A DNA stretch of 37,757 nucleotides, from the IMG/VR virus record IMGVR_UViG_3300042317_000707, positions 1 to 37,757 of that record, one strand, 5' to 3'. The notes beneath the pieces were generated by a model. It saw nothing but the letters and a program-made list of their open reading frames with translations, made no database searches and was not told the DNA's origin. Source of the DNA: a virus. Shown here one piece after another: positions 19,960 through 28,200 of the stretch. The first letter of the stretch is position 1. The number at the start of each line of letters is the position of its first letter. The position numbers and the translations under genes were made by a program.

Positions 19960-22211
19960 GAAATAGTTACCGTGCCTGCCGTTTTGGAAAGGTCTCCGAA
20001 TGAACCGCTTTCGCCGGACGGGCTGCAAATTGGAGTTTCAACACAGTAACCGCATTGATCTTCTTGCCCGCCGAGCGAAAAGAAGTTGTATGCGATAAAA
20101 GACGAATTATTTGCCCCGAAGAAGTGATAGATGGTTGCGTCTACTTGTACCTCGCATTTTGGCGGGCATTGCGAACACGCCTGCTCGCAAGCCTCGTGGC
20201 GAATCTTGACGGATAACGCCGCAATCGGATTGAGATTGTCATTCGTTGGCGAGCCGGAAAACTGCCACCACAGCGGAAAGGGATTGTTAGCTGGCAAAAC
20301 ATATGTGCCAGAGAAATCACCCAGCCCGCTTGGACGGCTGGTGTTCCATGTGTCTGTTACTTCAACTTCAATTTCGTCTGGAGGAGCTTCCTCGCCGCGG
20401 CAGCAGACATGGCACGCCGACGCGTATGGGCCGACGTTTGTCGAAACGTATGGATTAGGGTATTTCGCAGTGGCGTTGTAGTCGCCGCCTGCAGTCACGG
20501 CGATGCTTGCGCCGCTGTCGTTAGTTGCCGTCAGCGAGAAATCGGCGCACGAGGTTGGCGACTCTCCAGTCCAGCTTTGAGAGCAAGCGGCGGGGCCTAC
20601 GGTGTCAGGGTTTGTACGCTCTCCCGACAGCGAGGCGGTTGCCGGAACCCCCTCGCCGTTGAACGCAACGGTCAGCAGAAGGCTTTCAATGATCCGCGGA
20701 GACCCTACAGAGTCCTCCAGCAGTCTGTATCCGCCACAAAAGATATGCACGTATCGGCATGGGTCCGCCGGGTCTTTTTGCAGCACAACTTCAGTGCCGT
20801 TCAAGTAAGCCCCGCAGCACAGTTCAGTCCCAACAAACTCCCACGCCAGATAGTCGTCCCCGCCGTCGTCGATCGTGATGCCAGTGATTTGCCCAAAGGT
20901 TTCGCTGGCAGTGTCATCGTCAACCACAGCTAAAAGCGTTGCGCCGCTGCCAGTGCTCGGAGCGGTCTGCGTGATTGTAATTGTGATGGACGACACCAAC
21001 GGGTCTTCGCTTGCGTCCTCGCGGTAATACGATCCTCCGCCATCGACGTTGACGCTCTGTGGTATGCCCGTCTCGTGGTAGTATTCGCCACCCGAGGACA
21101 CTTCGACTTCATCAAGCTCATCTGACAGGTCATAGAACAAGCCTCCGCTGGCGGTAAGTGCCGTGATGCCGCCGGTGCCATTGGTCGAAGTTACTTCGCC
21201 GACAATAAACCCATCGGCCCCGATGCCGCTGGGGTTCGTGTTGAACGCCGCAATCAAGTCGCCGACCGTGTATCCGCTGCCTGCGGCAGTGATGGTCGCT
21301 GACGCAACCTGCCATGCGTCACGGCCGTCCGGTCCTGTCGTCTGGCTAAGCGTGGCCGACAGCGTTGCACCAGTGCCAGAAGCGAATGGCGCGAACGGCT
21401 CGATGGATACTGTCGGCTGAAGTCGCACGGTACGGTAGACGCCGACTGCTGGAGTGACCTCAACATCGTCGGTGTCATACTCAATCACCAGCGGGTCTCC
21501 GTCAACGTAGCCCGAGCCGCCGCTAGTCACCGTGACAGAGTCCACGCCCCATGTGCCGTCAAGGTTATCCACAAGCGTGACTGTGGCGGTAGCGGTTCCG
21601 GCAACAGAAAGCGTCGGTTCTGTAGCTGTGTAAACGGTGGCCGTCGCTGCCGACACCTCGGTGTCTCCACTAGCCGCACTGATTGTTAGTTGCGACAGGT
21701 GTACGTAACCCGTGCCACCAGAGACCGACACAGAATCCAGAGACCACGTTGGCACGCCGCACCCGTCGTTTGTGCTTGTCAGCGTCGGCGTAAACGTCGC
21801 ACCGCTGCCACTGCCACCCGATATCGTGAGGGTAGGAGCAACACGGCCAAGGACTGCGTATCCGCTACCGCCGTTTGTCACCTCAACCGCCGAGATCGGC
21901 CCTTTGTCCGTATCTGGGTCGCCGCCGGGGTCCGTTACTTCTGCCGAAGCGCCGCTGCCGAAGCACGAAGCAAAAGACAGCGAAATCAGGTCCGGCCCTT
22001 GCACTGGAATGCTGTCTGGAAATCCCGACAGCGTTGCTGTGACTGTCTCCGGAAGCCGCCCCGACGTGCAGAGCGTGCATGGATTGCAGCAGGGCGAACA
22101 ACTCGACCCGAGCATGAATCCGACAGGATACATGCCAGCCGCGAAGATCAGCAGTCCCCACAACGGCGCGGACGTTGGCTCTGAAACGACGACGGCGAGC
22201 AGTTCAATCAT
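19956..22211 (-). CDS. Large GGSGY-repeat protein, probable virion/tail-tip or adhesin
   Basis: 751 residues. A hydrophobic segment lies at about 16-35 (PLWGLLIFAAGMYPVGFMLG), followed by a Cys cluster (CSPCCNPCTLC, 38-48). From about 110 to 455 there are repeated units with GGSGY-like turns at 114-118, 165-169, 231-235, 311-314, 374-378, 391-396 and 450-454, each followed by beta-strand sequence such as PTLTISGG. Such repeats occur in phage tail and surface proteins. The C-terminal 300 residues are Cys-rich. Starts right after the preceding stop (TGAATG). Likely host-binding or tail-tip; exact role unknown. Confidence 0.75.
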   Translation of the reverse strand: MIELLAVVVSEPTSAPLWGLLIFAAGMYPVGFMLGSSCSPCCNPCTLCTSGRLPETVTATLSGFPDSIPVQGPDLISLSFASCFGSGASAEVTDPGGDPDTDKGPISAVEVTNGGSGYAVLGRVAPTLTISGGSGSGATFTPTLTSTNDGCGVPTWSLDSVSVSGGTGYVHLSQLTISAASGDTEVSAATATVYTATEPTLSVAGTATATVTLVDNLDGTWGVDSVTVTSGGSGYVDGDPLVIEYDTDDVEVTPAVGVYRTVRLQPTVSIEPFAPFASGTGATLSATLSQTTGPDGRDAWQVASATITAAGSGYTVGDLIAAFNTNPSGIGADGFIVGEVTSTNGTGGITALTASGGLFYDLSDELDEVEVSSGGEYYHETGIPQSVNVDGGGSYYREDASEDPLVSSITITITQTAPSTGSGATLLAVVDDDTASETFGQITGITIDDGGDDYLAWEFVGTELCCGAYLNGTEVVLQKDPADPCRYVHIFCGGYRLLEDSVGSPRIIESLLLTVAFNGEGVPATASLSGERTNPDTVGPAACSQSWTGESPTSCADFSLTATNDSGASIAVTAGGDYNATAKYPNPYVSTNVGPYASACHVCCRGEEAPPDEIEVEVTDTWNTSRPSGLGDFSGTYVLPANNPFPLWWQFSGSPTNDNLNPIAALSVKIRHEACEQACSQCPPKCEVQVDATIYHFFGANNSSFIAYNFFSLGGQEDQCGYCVETPICSPSGESGSFGDLSKTAGTVTIS

Positions 22212-22586
22212 TCAGCACTCCGCAGCGATCAGGTACCACGCGGTCCCCTCGCGAGCGATCGCACAATTTAGCGTAGTGGTTGCCGTGTTCGGCACGGTGG
22301 CGAAAAGGTTGGTTGCGGTAACTGTGTTCGGTGTGCTGGTCTGATACTTAAACGTGACCACCTTGGATTGCGTTTTGGTCCACGTGCCTGTGAACGTGCA
22401 CACCCGAAACCACTTGCCAGAAGCCGCCAGCGGGTGGTCGAACGTGATCCCCGGCTGGTTGCGGTCACCGCCCTCAACAACGCGTACCGCCTTGGCGATC
22501 CGCTGCGCCGCGCCGTGCGAAAACGTCACAAACCGACCGCCGCCTGCGGCCTGCCCGCGATTGTTGCCCGCGCCCTGGTTTGCCAC
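22212..22586 (-). CDS. Small tail-region structural protein
   Basis: 124 residues from GTG at 22586, just after the previous stop. A Gly/Asn/Gln-rich N-terminus is followed by a beta-rich part (VCTFTGTWTKTQSKVVTFKY). Probably a virion component coupled to the GGSGY-repeat gene. No family recognised. Confidence 0.55.
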   Translation of the reverse strand: MANQGAGNNRGQAAGGGRFVTFSHGAAQRIAKAVRVVEGGDRNQPGITFDHPLAASGKWFRVCTFTGTWTKTQSKVVTFKYQTSTPNTVTATNLFATVPNTATTTLNCAIAREGTAWYLIAAEC

Positions 22587-22588
22587 GC

Positions 22589-22966
22589 TCAGCCCTCGAC
22601 GATGGAGATGACCAGACGTGTGCCAGCGAGGTTGGACTGCGCCGCGTAGTCGCCGGCCGCCAGCCGGCCAACCGCTGCCTCACCGCCACGCAGCGAGACC
22701 GTCGGCACCAAGGCCCCGGCAGACAGCTGCCCGAACGACACCGTGGCCGTAGAGACCGTGGACAGGTTGCGGGCAAAGAACAGCCCCACGCTCGACATGG
22801 TCGCCGTGCTGATCGCGGCCGTGCCCGCTGCGTTCGTGCCAGGCGTCAGCGTCTGCGTGTTGATGCCGCTTGCCGCCATGCTCGCCGTCACGCCAGCCGC
22901 GACGAACGACTGCGACAGTGCCCCCTTGGCAATGGTCGCGTTCACGTTGTAGACGATGTCGGGCAT
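22589..22966 (-). CDS. Small Ser/Thr/Ala-rich structural protein
   Basis: 125 residues from the ATG at 22966 with GGAG 5 bases upstream; the longer frame to 23200 is rejected. MPDIVYNVNATIAKGALSQS, then many small residues and alternating beta pattern, ending SLRGGEAAVG...RLVISIVEG. Looks like a minor virion or decoration-type protein. No family recognised. Confidence 0.6.
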   Translation of the reverse strand: MPDIVYNVNATIAKGALSQSFVAAGVTASMAASGINTQTLTPGTNAAGTAAISTATMSSVGLFFARNLSTVSTATVSFGQLSAGALVPTVSLRGGEAAVGRLAAGDYAAQSNLAGTRLVISIVEG

Positions 22967-22974
22967 GGGAACTC

Positions 22975-23838
22975 CTATTGCTGCGTGGGTTGTCCGAAAT
23001 ACGATGCGAAGGCGACGGCGCGGTGCACTCGCCGCGTAAGGATGTCGGGCGCGCCGGTCTTCAGAGCGCCGGCGTCGGTTAGCGGTTGCGGGTTGCTCGA
23101 GGGAACACGTTCGCTTGTGTCTGGGTCTTTGACGTACACGCGTTTCTTTTCGCCACCGTCCAGAAAGTTCCAGCCGACGTTGGGCAGCCGCAGCGGCCAT
23201 CCGTCTGGCCGATACTCAAGCGTCACTTCAGTCTGCCAGTACCGGATCTCCACCTCGTTCACCACCTCGACGGCGGGCTGGCCGGAAATGCCGCTGCACT
23301 TCCACGTGTACGCCTCGCCGCCCAAGTACTCGTCGCTGTTCACCGAGTTGGTCACCGCCGCCGCAAGCCCGTAATCGAACGTCGCACGGTTGCCGGAAAT
23401 CGACGCCTGCAATGTGCTGATGTCCGTGGTGGCACCCTCAAAAAAATCGTTGGCCGTGTTCACCAAAGTTTTTATTGTGGACCCGTCGTAGTAGTAGAGC
23501 GCGGGCACCTGCAGCCCGCCCGTCGTCCACTTCCAAATATCGGGCCGCGCCAACGGGTTGGGGTCGGGGTTCTCCTGCTTCGGCAGCTCGTAGTCCCATG
23601 TGATTTCGTAATGGAACCTCGAGCCGTTGTAGTTGCCGCCGCTCGCCTGCATGGCCCGGCAGTAGCTTGCCTCGGGGTGCGGGTCGAGCACCGTGACCGG
23701 CACGGCCGACAGCATCTCCGTCAGCGTGTTCGTCGGGTTATCAACCTCAACCACCCACTTGCGCTGGAAAACCGGCGGCTCGCCAAACTTGCGGCTGGCG
23801 GACACCGTCGCGAGTTCTGTGACGTTTACCACGCTCAT
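22975..23838 (-). CDS. Distal tail/tail-tip protein
   Basis: 287 residues, ATGA overlap with the tape measure gene, the position of distal-tail or baseplate-hub proteins in siphoviruses. Beta-rich, with a KRVYVKDPDTSERVPSSNPQ segment and a C-terminal RRVHRAVAFASYFG. No sequence signature is certain. The role is assigned mainly by position. Confidence 0.65.
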   Translation of the reverse strand: MSVVNVTELATVSASRKFGEPPVFQRKWVVEVDNPTNTLTEMLSAVPVTVLDPHPEASYCRAMQASGGNYNGSRFHYEITWDYELPKQENPDPNPLARPDIWKWTTGGLQVPALYYYDGSTIKTLVNTANDFFEGATTDISTLQASISGNRATFDYGLAAAVTNSVNSDEYLGGEAYTWKCSGISGQPAVEVVNEVEIRYWQTEVTLEYRPDGWPLRLPNVGWNFLDGGEKKRVYVKDPDTSERVPSSNPQPLTDAGALKTGAPDILTRRVHRAVAFASYFGQPTQQ

Positions 23839-25511
23839 GCCGCAGCCCCCAGGATTTCGACCTTTTCTTGCTGCATGGCCCGCAACTCCTTGCGGATCTC
23901 CTCGAGCTTGGCGTTCGTCTTGCGGTTCTCCTCAATGGCCGGATCCTCGCGGCCGGTCGCCAGGGCGATGAACTGGGCCATGCCCTCGCTTGAACGGATG
24001 TCGTTGGCCTTGAGGGCCTCGTTCGACTTGCCGCCGAGGGCCCGCGCCTTGTCGGCCTCAATCTTGTCGATGTCCTCCTGCTTGGCGGCCATCTTCTCGT
24101 CGATGGCAGAAGCTTTCTTCGCAGCCTCCTCCTGCCTTTTCTTGGCGTCCTCCGCTTCCTTTTTCGCCTTGGCCTCGGCGGCAGCTGCCTCGCGGGCGGC
24201 CTTTGCTTCGGCTTCCTTGGCTTTGCGGGCGGCCTCGCGTTCCGCTTGGGCCTCGGGCGTCATGCGTTCCCTAGCGGCGCGTACTGCTCGCCGGGCAGGG
24301 CCTTCGGGGCCGCCTTCTGCCGCGTTGCCGCCGAAGATGGCACGCCCCGCAGCCCTGCCAGCGTTTGCCAGCGCCTCGTTGCCTTCCTTTGAGTTCTCCT
24401 GAACCTGCCGAGCGGCATTGGCGGCCATGTCCTTGCCGAACTGCTCGAGGTCGCTGGAAATCCAACTACCAAGCCCCTCAAGCAGTTTTCCGACGGCCAC
24501 GGCAATCAGGTTGCCAGCGACTTGGAACATATTGAATGCGGCCCGCAGCGTTTCGCCCACGGCCGTAAACACGTTGCCGACAAACTCAAACACGGCCCCG
24601 ACCTCTTGCAGCGTCACGCCGAACCCGTCGAATGACGCCATGGCGTTGTCGAAGATGCCAGCGAAATAATCGGCGATGTCCAGCAGTGCGTCGGTGATGA
24701 CTCCCGCAATGCCGCCTTGGTCGGCGTTCATGGAATTGAACGATTCCACAAACGCCAAGAACTCCTCGGCCATGCTGGTGACGATCGGGGCGAGATTGCC
24801 AACCACTGTGCTGATGATTCCGTCAAACGTTGCCTTAACCATGTCTAGCGAGTCGTTCATTGACCCGATGGCTTCCACTTGGTCGGTGCCAACAATCGCA
24901 CCCAGCCGCTGCATCCGCTCTTCGATCTGCGCCAGGTTCTGCTCCATGATCGGAAGCATCTCAATGCCCGACTTTCCGAAGATTGCGACGGCCGCAGCTG
25001 CCCGCTCAGCGGGCGTTGGCAGTGCCGCGATAGCCTGCTGAACGGCCTTGAATTGGTCTTCTGGGGACATCGCCTGCAATTGGGCAAAGTTCAGCCCAAG
25101 CTTTTCAAATGCGGCCGTCTCCCCGCTCTCGGCTGCCTTGCCGATGGCAACCGTAAGCTTTTGCAGCGCCCCAGTGGCGTCATCAATGCCAGACAGCTTT
25201 GCCGCCATCTGCAGGGCTTGCAGCGATTCAACGCCCATGCCCAACCGCTGGGCAAGGTCGTTGGTCTGATCCACAGAATTGGCAACGCTCGCCGCGTACG
25301 TCGCCGCAGACTTAGCAGCAAAAATGAACGAACTCGAGATCTTGGCAAACACCGCACCAACGGCGATGTTTTTCAGCATCGACATGTCGCGGGAAAGCTT
25401 TTGAGCCTGCCGCCCCATGCGATCCATGGCACGGCCGGCGTCGTTCGCCCCAGACACAACACCGCCCGCGGACATGCTCGCCCGCATCGCCAGTGCTAGA
25501 GTTGTTGCCAT
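23835..25511 (-). CDS. Tail tape measure protein
   Basis: 558 residues. N-terminal tape-measure region with Ala/Gly-rich helices, long amphipathic helices (SGIDDATGALQKLTVAIGKA, then AAAAVAIFGKSGIEMLPIM), hydrophobic stretches near 290-360, and a charged Ala/Glu/Lys coiled coil at about 430-500. By the usual rule of about 0.15 nm per residue it predicts a tail near 85 nm, short for a siphovirus. Directly after the frameshifted chaperone gene, the standard order. A weak ribosome-binding site precedes the ATG. Confidence 0.9.
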   Translation of the reverse strand: MATTLALAMRASMSAGGVVSGANDAGRAMDRMGRQAQKLSRDMSMLKNIAVGAVFAKISSSFIFAAKSAATYAASVANSVDQTNDLAQRLGMGVESLQALQMAAKLSGIDDATGALQKLTVAIGKAAESGETAAFEKLGLNFAQLQAMSPEDQFKAVQQAIAALPTPAERAAAAVAIFGKSGIEMLPIMEQNLAQIEERMQRLGAIVGTDQVEAIGSMNDSLDMVKATFDGIISTVVGNLAPIVTSMAEEFLAFVESFNSMNADQGGIAGVITDALLDIADYFAGIFDNAMASFDGFGVTLQEVGAVFEFVGNVFTAVGETLRAAFNMFQVAGNLIAVAVGKLLEGLGSWISSDLEQFGKDMAANAARQVQENSKEGNEALANAGRAAGRAIFGGNAAEGGPEGPARRAVRAARERMTPEAQAEREAARKAKEAEAKAAREAAAAEAKAKKEAEDAKKRQEEAAKKASAIDEKMAAKQEDIDKIEADKARALGGKSNEALKANDIRSSEGMAQFIALATGREDPAIEENRKTNAKLEEIRKELRAMQQEKVEILGAAA

Positions 25512-25514
25512 ACG

Positions 25515-25811
25515 TTACCGATTGAGCTTGCTAAGTTCTGCCGCGATCTGGGCCGCCGTCATTGGCGGCTTTTCCGTCGGCATGAAATCATCTTCCTTTG
25601 GCGTTCGCCCTCGCCCGCAGTGCGGTGCCAGAACTGCTGCCGTGATCCTCGCCGCCTGCCGCCACTCGCCTCCCAAGGGATTCACGTACCTGTGAAACGC
25701 CAGCCACCGCTTGTATTCGGCTAGGTCCATTCGCTCGCCAAGTTCCCGCACCGTCATTCCAAGGTGACCGGCCAACAGCAGCGGGAATGCGTCCAGCGGC
25801 CGGTCAATCAG
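25515..25811 (-). CDS. Frameshift extension of tail assembly chaperone (DUF4035/gpT-like)
   Basis: Frame without its own good start, continuous with the -1 frame from the slippery site at 25811-25817. It reads LIDRPLDAFPLLLAGHLGMT..., and the LAGHLGMTVRELGERMDL...W segment is the DUF4035-type tail chaperone domain. Translation through the slip would add 98 residues to the 110-residue upstream protein, making a product of about 208 residues. This is the lambda G/GT arrangement. A TTG inside (25775) could give a short free form but has no good site. Confidence 0.8.
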   Translation of the reverse strand: MIDRPLDAFPLLLAGHLGMTVRELGERMDLAEYKRWLAFHRYVNPLGGEWRQAARITAAVLAPHCGRGRTPKEDDFMPTEKPPMTAAQIAAELSKLNR

Positions 25812-25817
25812 TTTTTT
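25765..25817 (-). promoter_or_regulatory. Programmed -1 ribosomal frameshift signal
   Basis: On the minus strand the zero-frame codons GGA AAA AAC form a slippery A-AAA-AAC heptamer (25811-25817), followed at once by the zero-frame TGA (25808-25810). Four bases beyond the heptamer starts a perfect 9-bp stem TGACCGGCC/GGCCGGTCA (25798-25806 with 25765-25773) and a 24-base loop. Slip site, stop and stem together are the standard architecture for making tail-chaperone fusions. Confidence 0.85.
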
Positions 25818-26140
25818 CCAATCTCCTCAATTTCTTTCTCGTCCAGTTCGTTGTGCTTTTGAGCGATTTTGAACAGCCGAGCCCCCACCGTTCCGCTAAT
25901 TCGCTTCAGCTGGTCGCCCGTAAAAATCTCCTGCCCGTTCTCGTCCACCAAGCACTTGGACAAGTAGCGAGTGCGGTAGTCGTCCACGCCTTCGCCCTTG
26001 CTTCGCAGGCACGCAAGCTCCCACGCCTGCAGCTCGCCGAGCGGCAGCGTGCGAATGAACACGACACGATCCCACTCAGGGACGTGCACGCGGACCAGCT
26101 GGCCCTTGTCCGCTGCCAAGATGTCATCTGCTAAACCCAT
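25808..26140 (-). CDS. Tail assembly chaperone (gpG-like), zero-frame product
   Basis: 110 residues from the ATG at 26140. It has DRVVFIRTLPLGELQAWELACLR and an acidic C-terminus (ELDEKEIEEIGKN) that runs straight into the slippery sequence. The role, by family, is holding the tape measure during tail-tube polymerisation; most product stops here and a minority continues into the -1 frame. It follows the tail-tube gene, as expected. Confidence 0.75.
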   Translation of the reverse strand: MGLADDILAADKGQLVRVHVPEWDRVVFIRTLPLGELQAWELACLRSKGEGVDDYRTRYLSKCLVDENGQEIFTGDQLKRISGTVGARLFKIAQKHNELDEKEIEEIGKN

Positions 26141-26141
26141 G

Positions 26142-26498
26142 TCACGCGGCTCCAATCTTGAACGTCACGGAATAGGCCTGCAGTTCACCGATTGACGCAG
26201 ACCACCCGAGCTTTTCGAACATGGCCCAAGGCAACGACAACGAAACGCCCGGACCACCGATAGATAGAGCAGCCGTCAAGCCGACGTTGGTGGTGGACAT
26301 GCCCGCGGTGCCGCGCACCGTCACCGATACGGTGCCGCCGTCAACGTCTGCTGCGGAAAACTTCTTGAGGCGGTTGGTCGTGTTGCGAGAGGTGACCTCA
26401 ACCGAGTCAGACGCAACGCTATCGACAGACACGCTGACAAGCTCGCCCAGGGTGACCGCACCCCAGGTGACGGTGATGCCCTGCGATACGTTTGCCAC
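26142..26498 (-). CDS. Tail tube protein (candidate 1)
   Basis: 118 residues from GTG at 26498; GGGAGG lies 5 bases upstream. Beta-rich (GITVTWGAVTLGELVSVSVD), with a C-terminal GELQAYSVTFKIGAA. Size, composition and place next to the chaperone pair fit a small siphovirus tail-tube protein. It shares a C-terminal pattern with the next gene, suggesting paralogy. Confidence 0.7.
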   Translation of the reverse strand: MANVSQGITVTWGAVTLGELVSVSVDSVASDSVEVTSRNTTNRLKKFSAADVDGGTVSVTVRGTAGMSTTNVGLTAALSIGGPGVSLSLPWAMFEKLGWSASIGELQAYSVTFKIGAA

Positions 26499-26516
26499 GA
26501 CGGCCTCCCGTCGTTA

Positions 26517-26840
26517 CTAGCGGACTTTAAACGTGAGCGATTGCTTAACCAGTTCACCGACGGCGTACGCCACGCTGGCCGATGACACAATTGCGGTGTA
26601 CGTCGTGCTTGCAAAAACGAGGTTGCCGCTGGTTCCGATGGCGACCGCTGTAGACCCCAAGGCTTCGCAGCTAATCTCGTCGTCCTTGAGCGCCGGCGTC
26701 TGGTATCGCCGGCCCTGCCCGGTCGCCAGCCCGAGGTGCGATTCATCAAGCAGGTCGCCACCAGGCGTCACGGTAACGCTCGTTACGGTGTAGGTGCTGC
26801 TGGCGAAGGTGAACGTGTTGCCCTGGGAATCGGCTGCCAT
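26517..26840 (-). CDS. Tail-tube-like protein (candidate 2)
   Basis: 107 residues, AGGAG 9 bases before the ATG. Beta-rich N-terminus and a C-terminal GELVKQSLTFKVR resembling the end of the next gene's product. Possibly a paralogue of the tail-tube protein, a tail terminator or a tube decoration protein. The function split between the two is not decidable from sequence. Confidence 0.6.
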   Translation of the reverse strand: MAADSQGNTFTFASSTYTVTSVTVTPGGDLLDESHLGLATGQGRRYQTPALKDDEISCEALGSTAVAIGTSGNLVFASTTYTAIVSSASVAYAVGELVKQSLTFKVR

Positions 26841-26915
26841 GGTGGCGTGCTCCTGTGTGTTTCTGGGGCCGTGGCCCTGCGTTCAAACTACGGTTTAGAA
26901 GGGTGCTCCTTCCAG

Positions 26916-27455
26916 TTACGTTCGCCCCTTCTTGGCACGTGCGGCCATGAACTTCGGCAACTGTTTCAGCGCCTTGTCGTAGGCTGTTTTCATTTCCGTG
27001 GCCAAAAGCCCGGCAACCTGAGACTCCGACGCCTGCCACGCTTGACGGACAATCGGCCGGGCGGGCATTCGGCCGCGGTTAGCCTCGGATTTAGTGAACC
27101 GCTGTTGCGACCCGTACTCCACCAGAAACTGATGCTGCGTCTTGTCTGACGCTTTGTTTCGCCGCCTGACGCCTTCTTTGGGCGGGCCCTTGGAATTGGG
27201 TTTCCTAAACCCGACGATTGCAACGGCTGCGCCGCTCTTGGGGTAGCGCTTTGCCTTGGTGGCAATTCCTCGCCGCAGGTTTCCGGTCGGGCCAACTGGG
27301 GTAATTGCCTTCAACGCAGATTCGGCCGGCTTCATGGATCGTCTAACGCCCGCGCCGATAGACGCGGCTGCCAGCGATTTCGGTAAGTCGCGAAACTTTT
27401 CCGCAAGACCAGGAATGTCTGGAAACTCAAGCGTCATGCCGACGGGACGAGCCAT
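26916..27455 (-). CDS. HK97 gp10-like neck/minor tail protein
   Basis: 179 residues. Helical N-terminus (IPGLAEKFRDLPKSLAAAS), then TPVGPTGNLRRGIATKAKR and a basic C-terminal helix (AYDKALKQLPKFMAARAKKG): the pattern of HK97-gp10-type proteins that join head-tail connectors. TAATG overlap with the DUF3168 gene before it. Position between the DUF3168 protein and tail tube supports the call. Confidence 0.8.
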   Translation of the reverse strand: MARPVGMTLEFPDIPGLAEKFRDLPKSLAAASIGAGVRRSMKPAESALKAITPVGPTGNLRRGIATKAKRYPKSGAAVAIVGFRKPNSKGPPKEGVRRRNKASDKTQHQFLVEYGSQQRFTKSEANRGRMPARPIVRQAWQASESQVAGLLATEMKTAYDKALKQLPKFMAARAKKGRT

Positions 27456-27877
27456 TACGTAGCCTCGTTGATTCGGAATTCAAACGACTGCTGCACATTG
27501 TAGTAGGGCAGCATCTGGTCGTCGGCCGGCATGTCCACGCCGTCAGCTTCGCTCACCAGCGTTGTCCTCTGGATCGTCACACCTGCCGTGGTGCCGGTCC
27601 AGCCGTCAACCGCCAGGCGGACGGCGCGGGCTATGCTCTTTACGCTTGTGTAGGACGTGCCGTACGTGGTCAGCTGCAGCGTGACAACCGGATTGCCGAC
27701 GTTACCCGCAAGCGACTGCGGACGCTCCACGGCGGTGCGTTGGTAGACGACCAGGGGCAGCGGCGTGCCCGTTGGGGCCAGCAGCGGAAACACTCGGGAG
27801 CCGATCAGCGATGATACGGCCGTCTGACTTGTCAGTCGCTGAAATAGAAACGCCTCTGGGGCTTCTGGCAGGCTCAT
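27455..27877 (-). CDS. DUF3168 tail-completion protein
   Basis: 140 residues from the ATG at 27877 (ATGA). EAFLFQRLTSQTAVSSLIGS, then PLPLVVYQRT and SLAGNVGNPVVTLQLTTYG are the usual features of DUF3168 (SPP1 gp17/HK97 gp10-neighbour) tail-completion proteins. Location between head-tail joining and gp10-like genes agrees. Confidence 0.8.
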   Translation of the reverse strand: MSLPEAPEAFLFQRLTSQTAVSSLIGSRVFPLLAPTGTPLPLVVYQRTAVERPQSLAGNVGNPVVTLQLTTYGTSYTSVKSIARAVRLAVDGWTGTTAGVTIQRTTLVSEADGVDMPADDQMLPYYNVQQSFEFRINEAT

Positions 27878-28200
27878 GTCGCAGCAAGCTCCGTGCAGAT
27901 CAGCTCCATGTACCAAGAGCGTTCGTATTCGTTTATTGCCCCGATCTCGAGCGTACGGGTGGTGTTGTAGAGAATTCGCATGGCGGGCTTAATGCCCGTC
28001 AATGCGCGGATCGTCACCTTGTGGCCCGTAAGCCCGACGATCTGCCCGTACCGCTCGGCCTCGCGGCCCGATAAGGCGCGCACGTCAGCCCACACCGTGG
28101 CGAAGGTTGCCCACGTCAGCGACACTTCGCCGACAGAGTTCTTGGTCTCGGTCGCCTGCTGTATCACGATGCGGTCGGTCAGATCGCCTGCGTTGATCAT
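27874..28200 (-). CDS. Head-tail joining protein
   Basis: 108 residues from the ATG at 28200 (ATGA); the 181-residue longer frame is rejected. MINAGDLTDRIVIQQ followed by SVGEVSLTWATFATVWADV is the standard opening of phage head-tail joining (SPP1 gp16-like, Phage_H_T_join) proteins, and the GLTGHKVTIRAL segment follows as expected. Confidence 0.85.
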   Translation of the reverse strand: MINAGDLTDRIVIQQATETKNSVGEVSLTWATFATVWADVRALSGREAERYGQIVGLTGHKVTIRALTGIKPAMRILYNTTRTLEIGAINEYERSWYMELICTELAAT

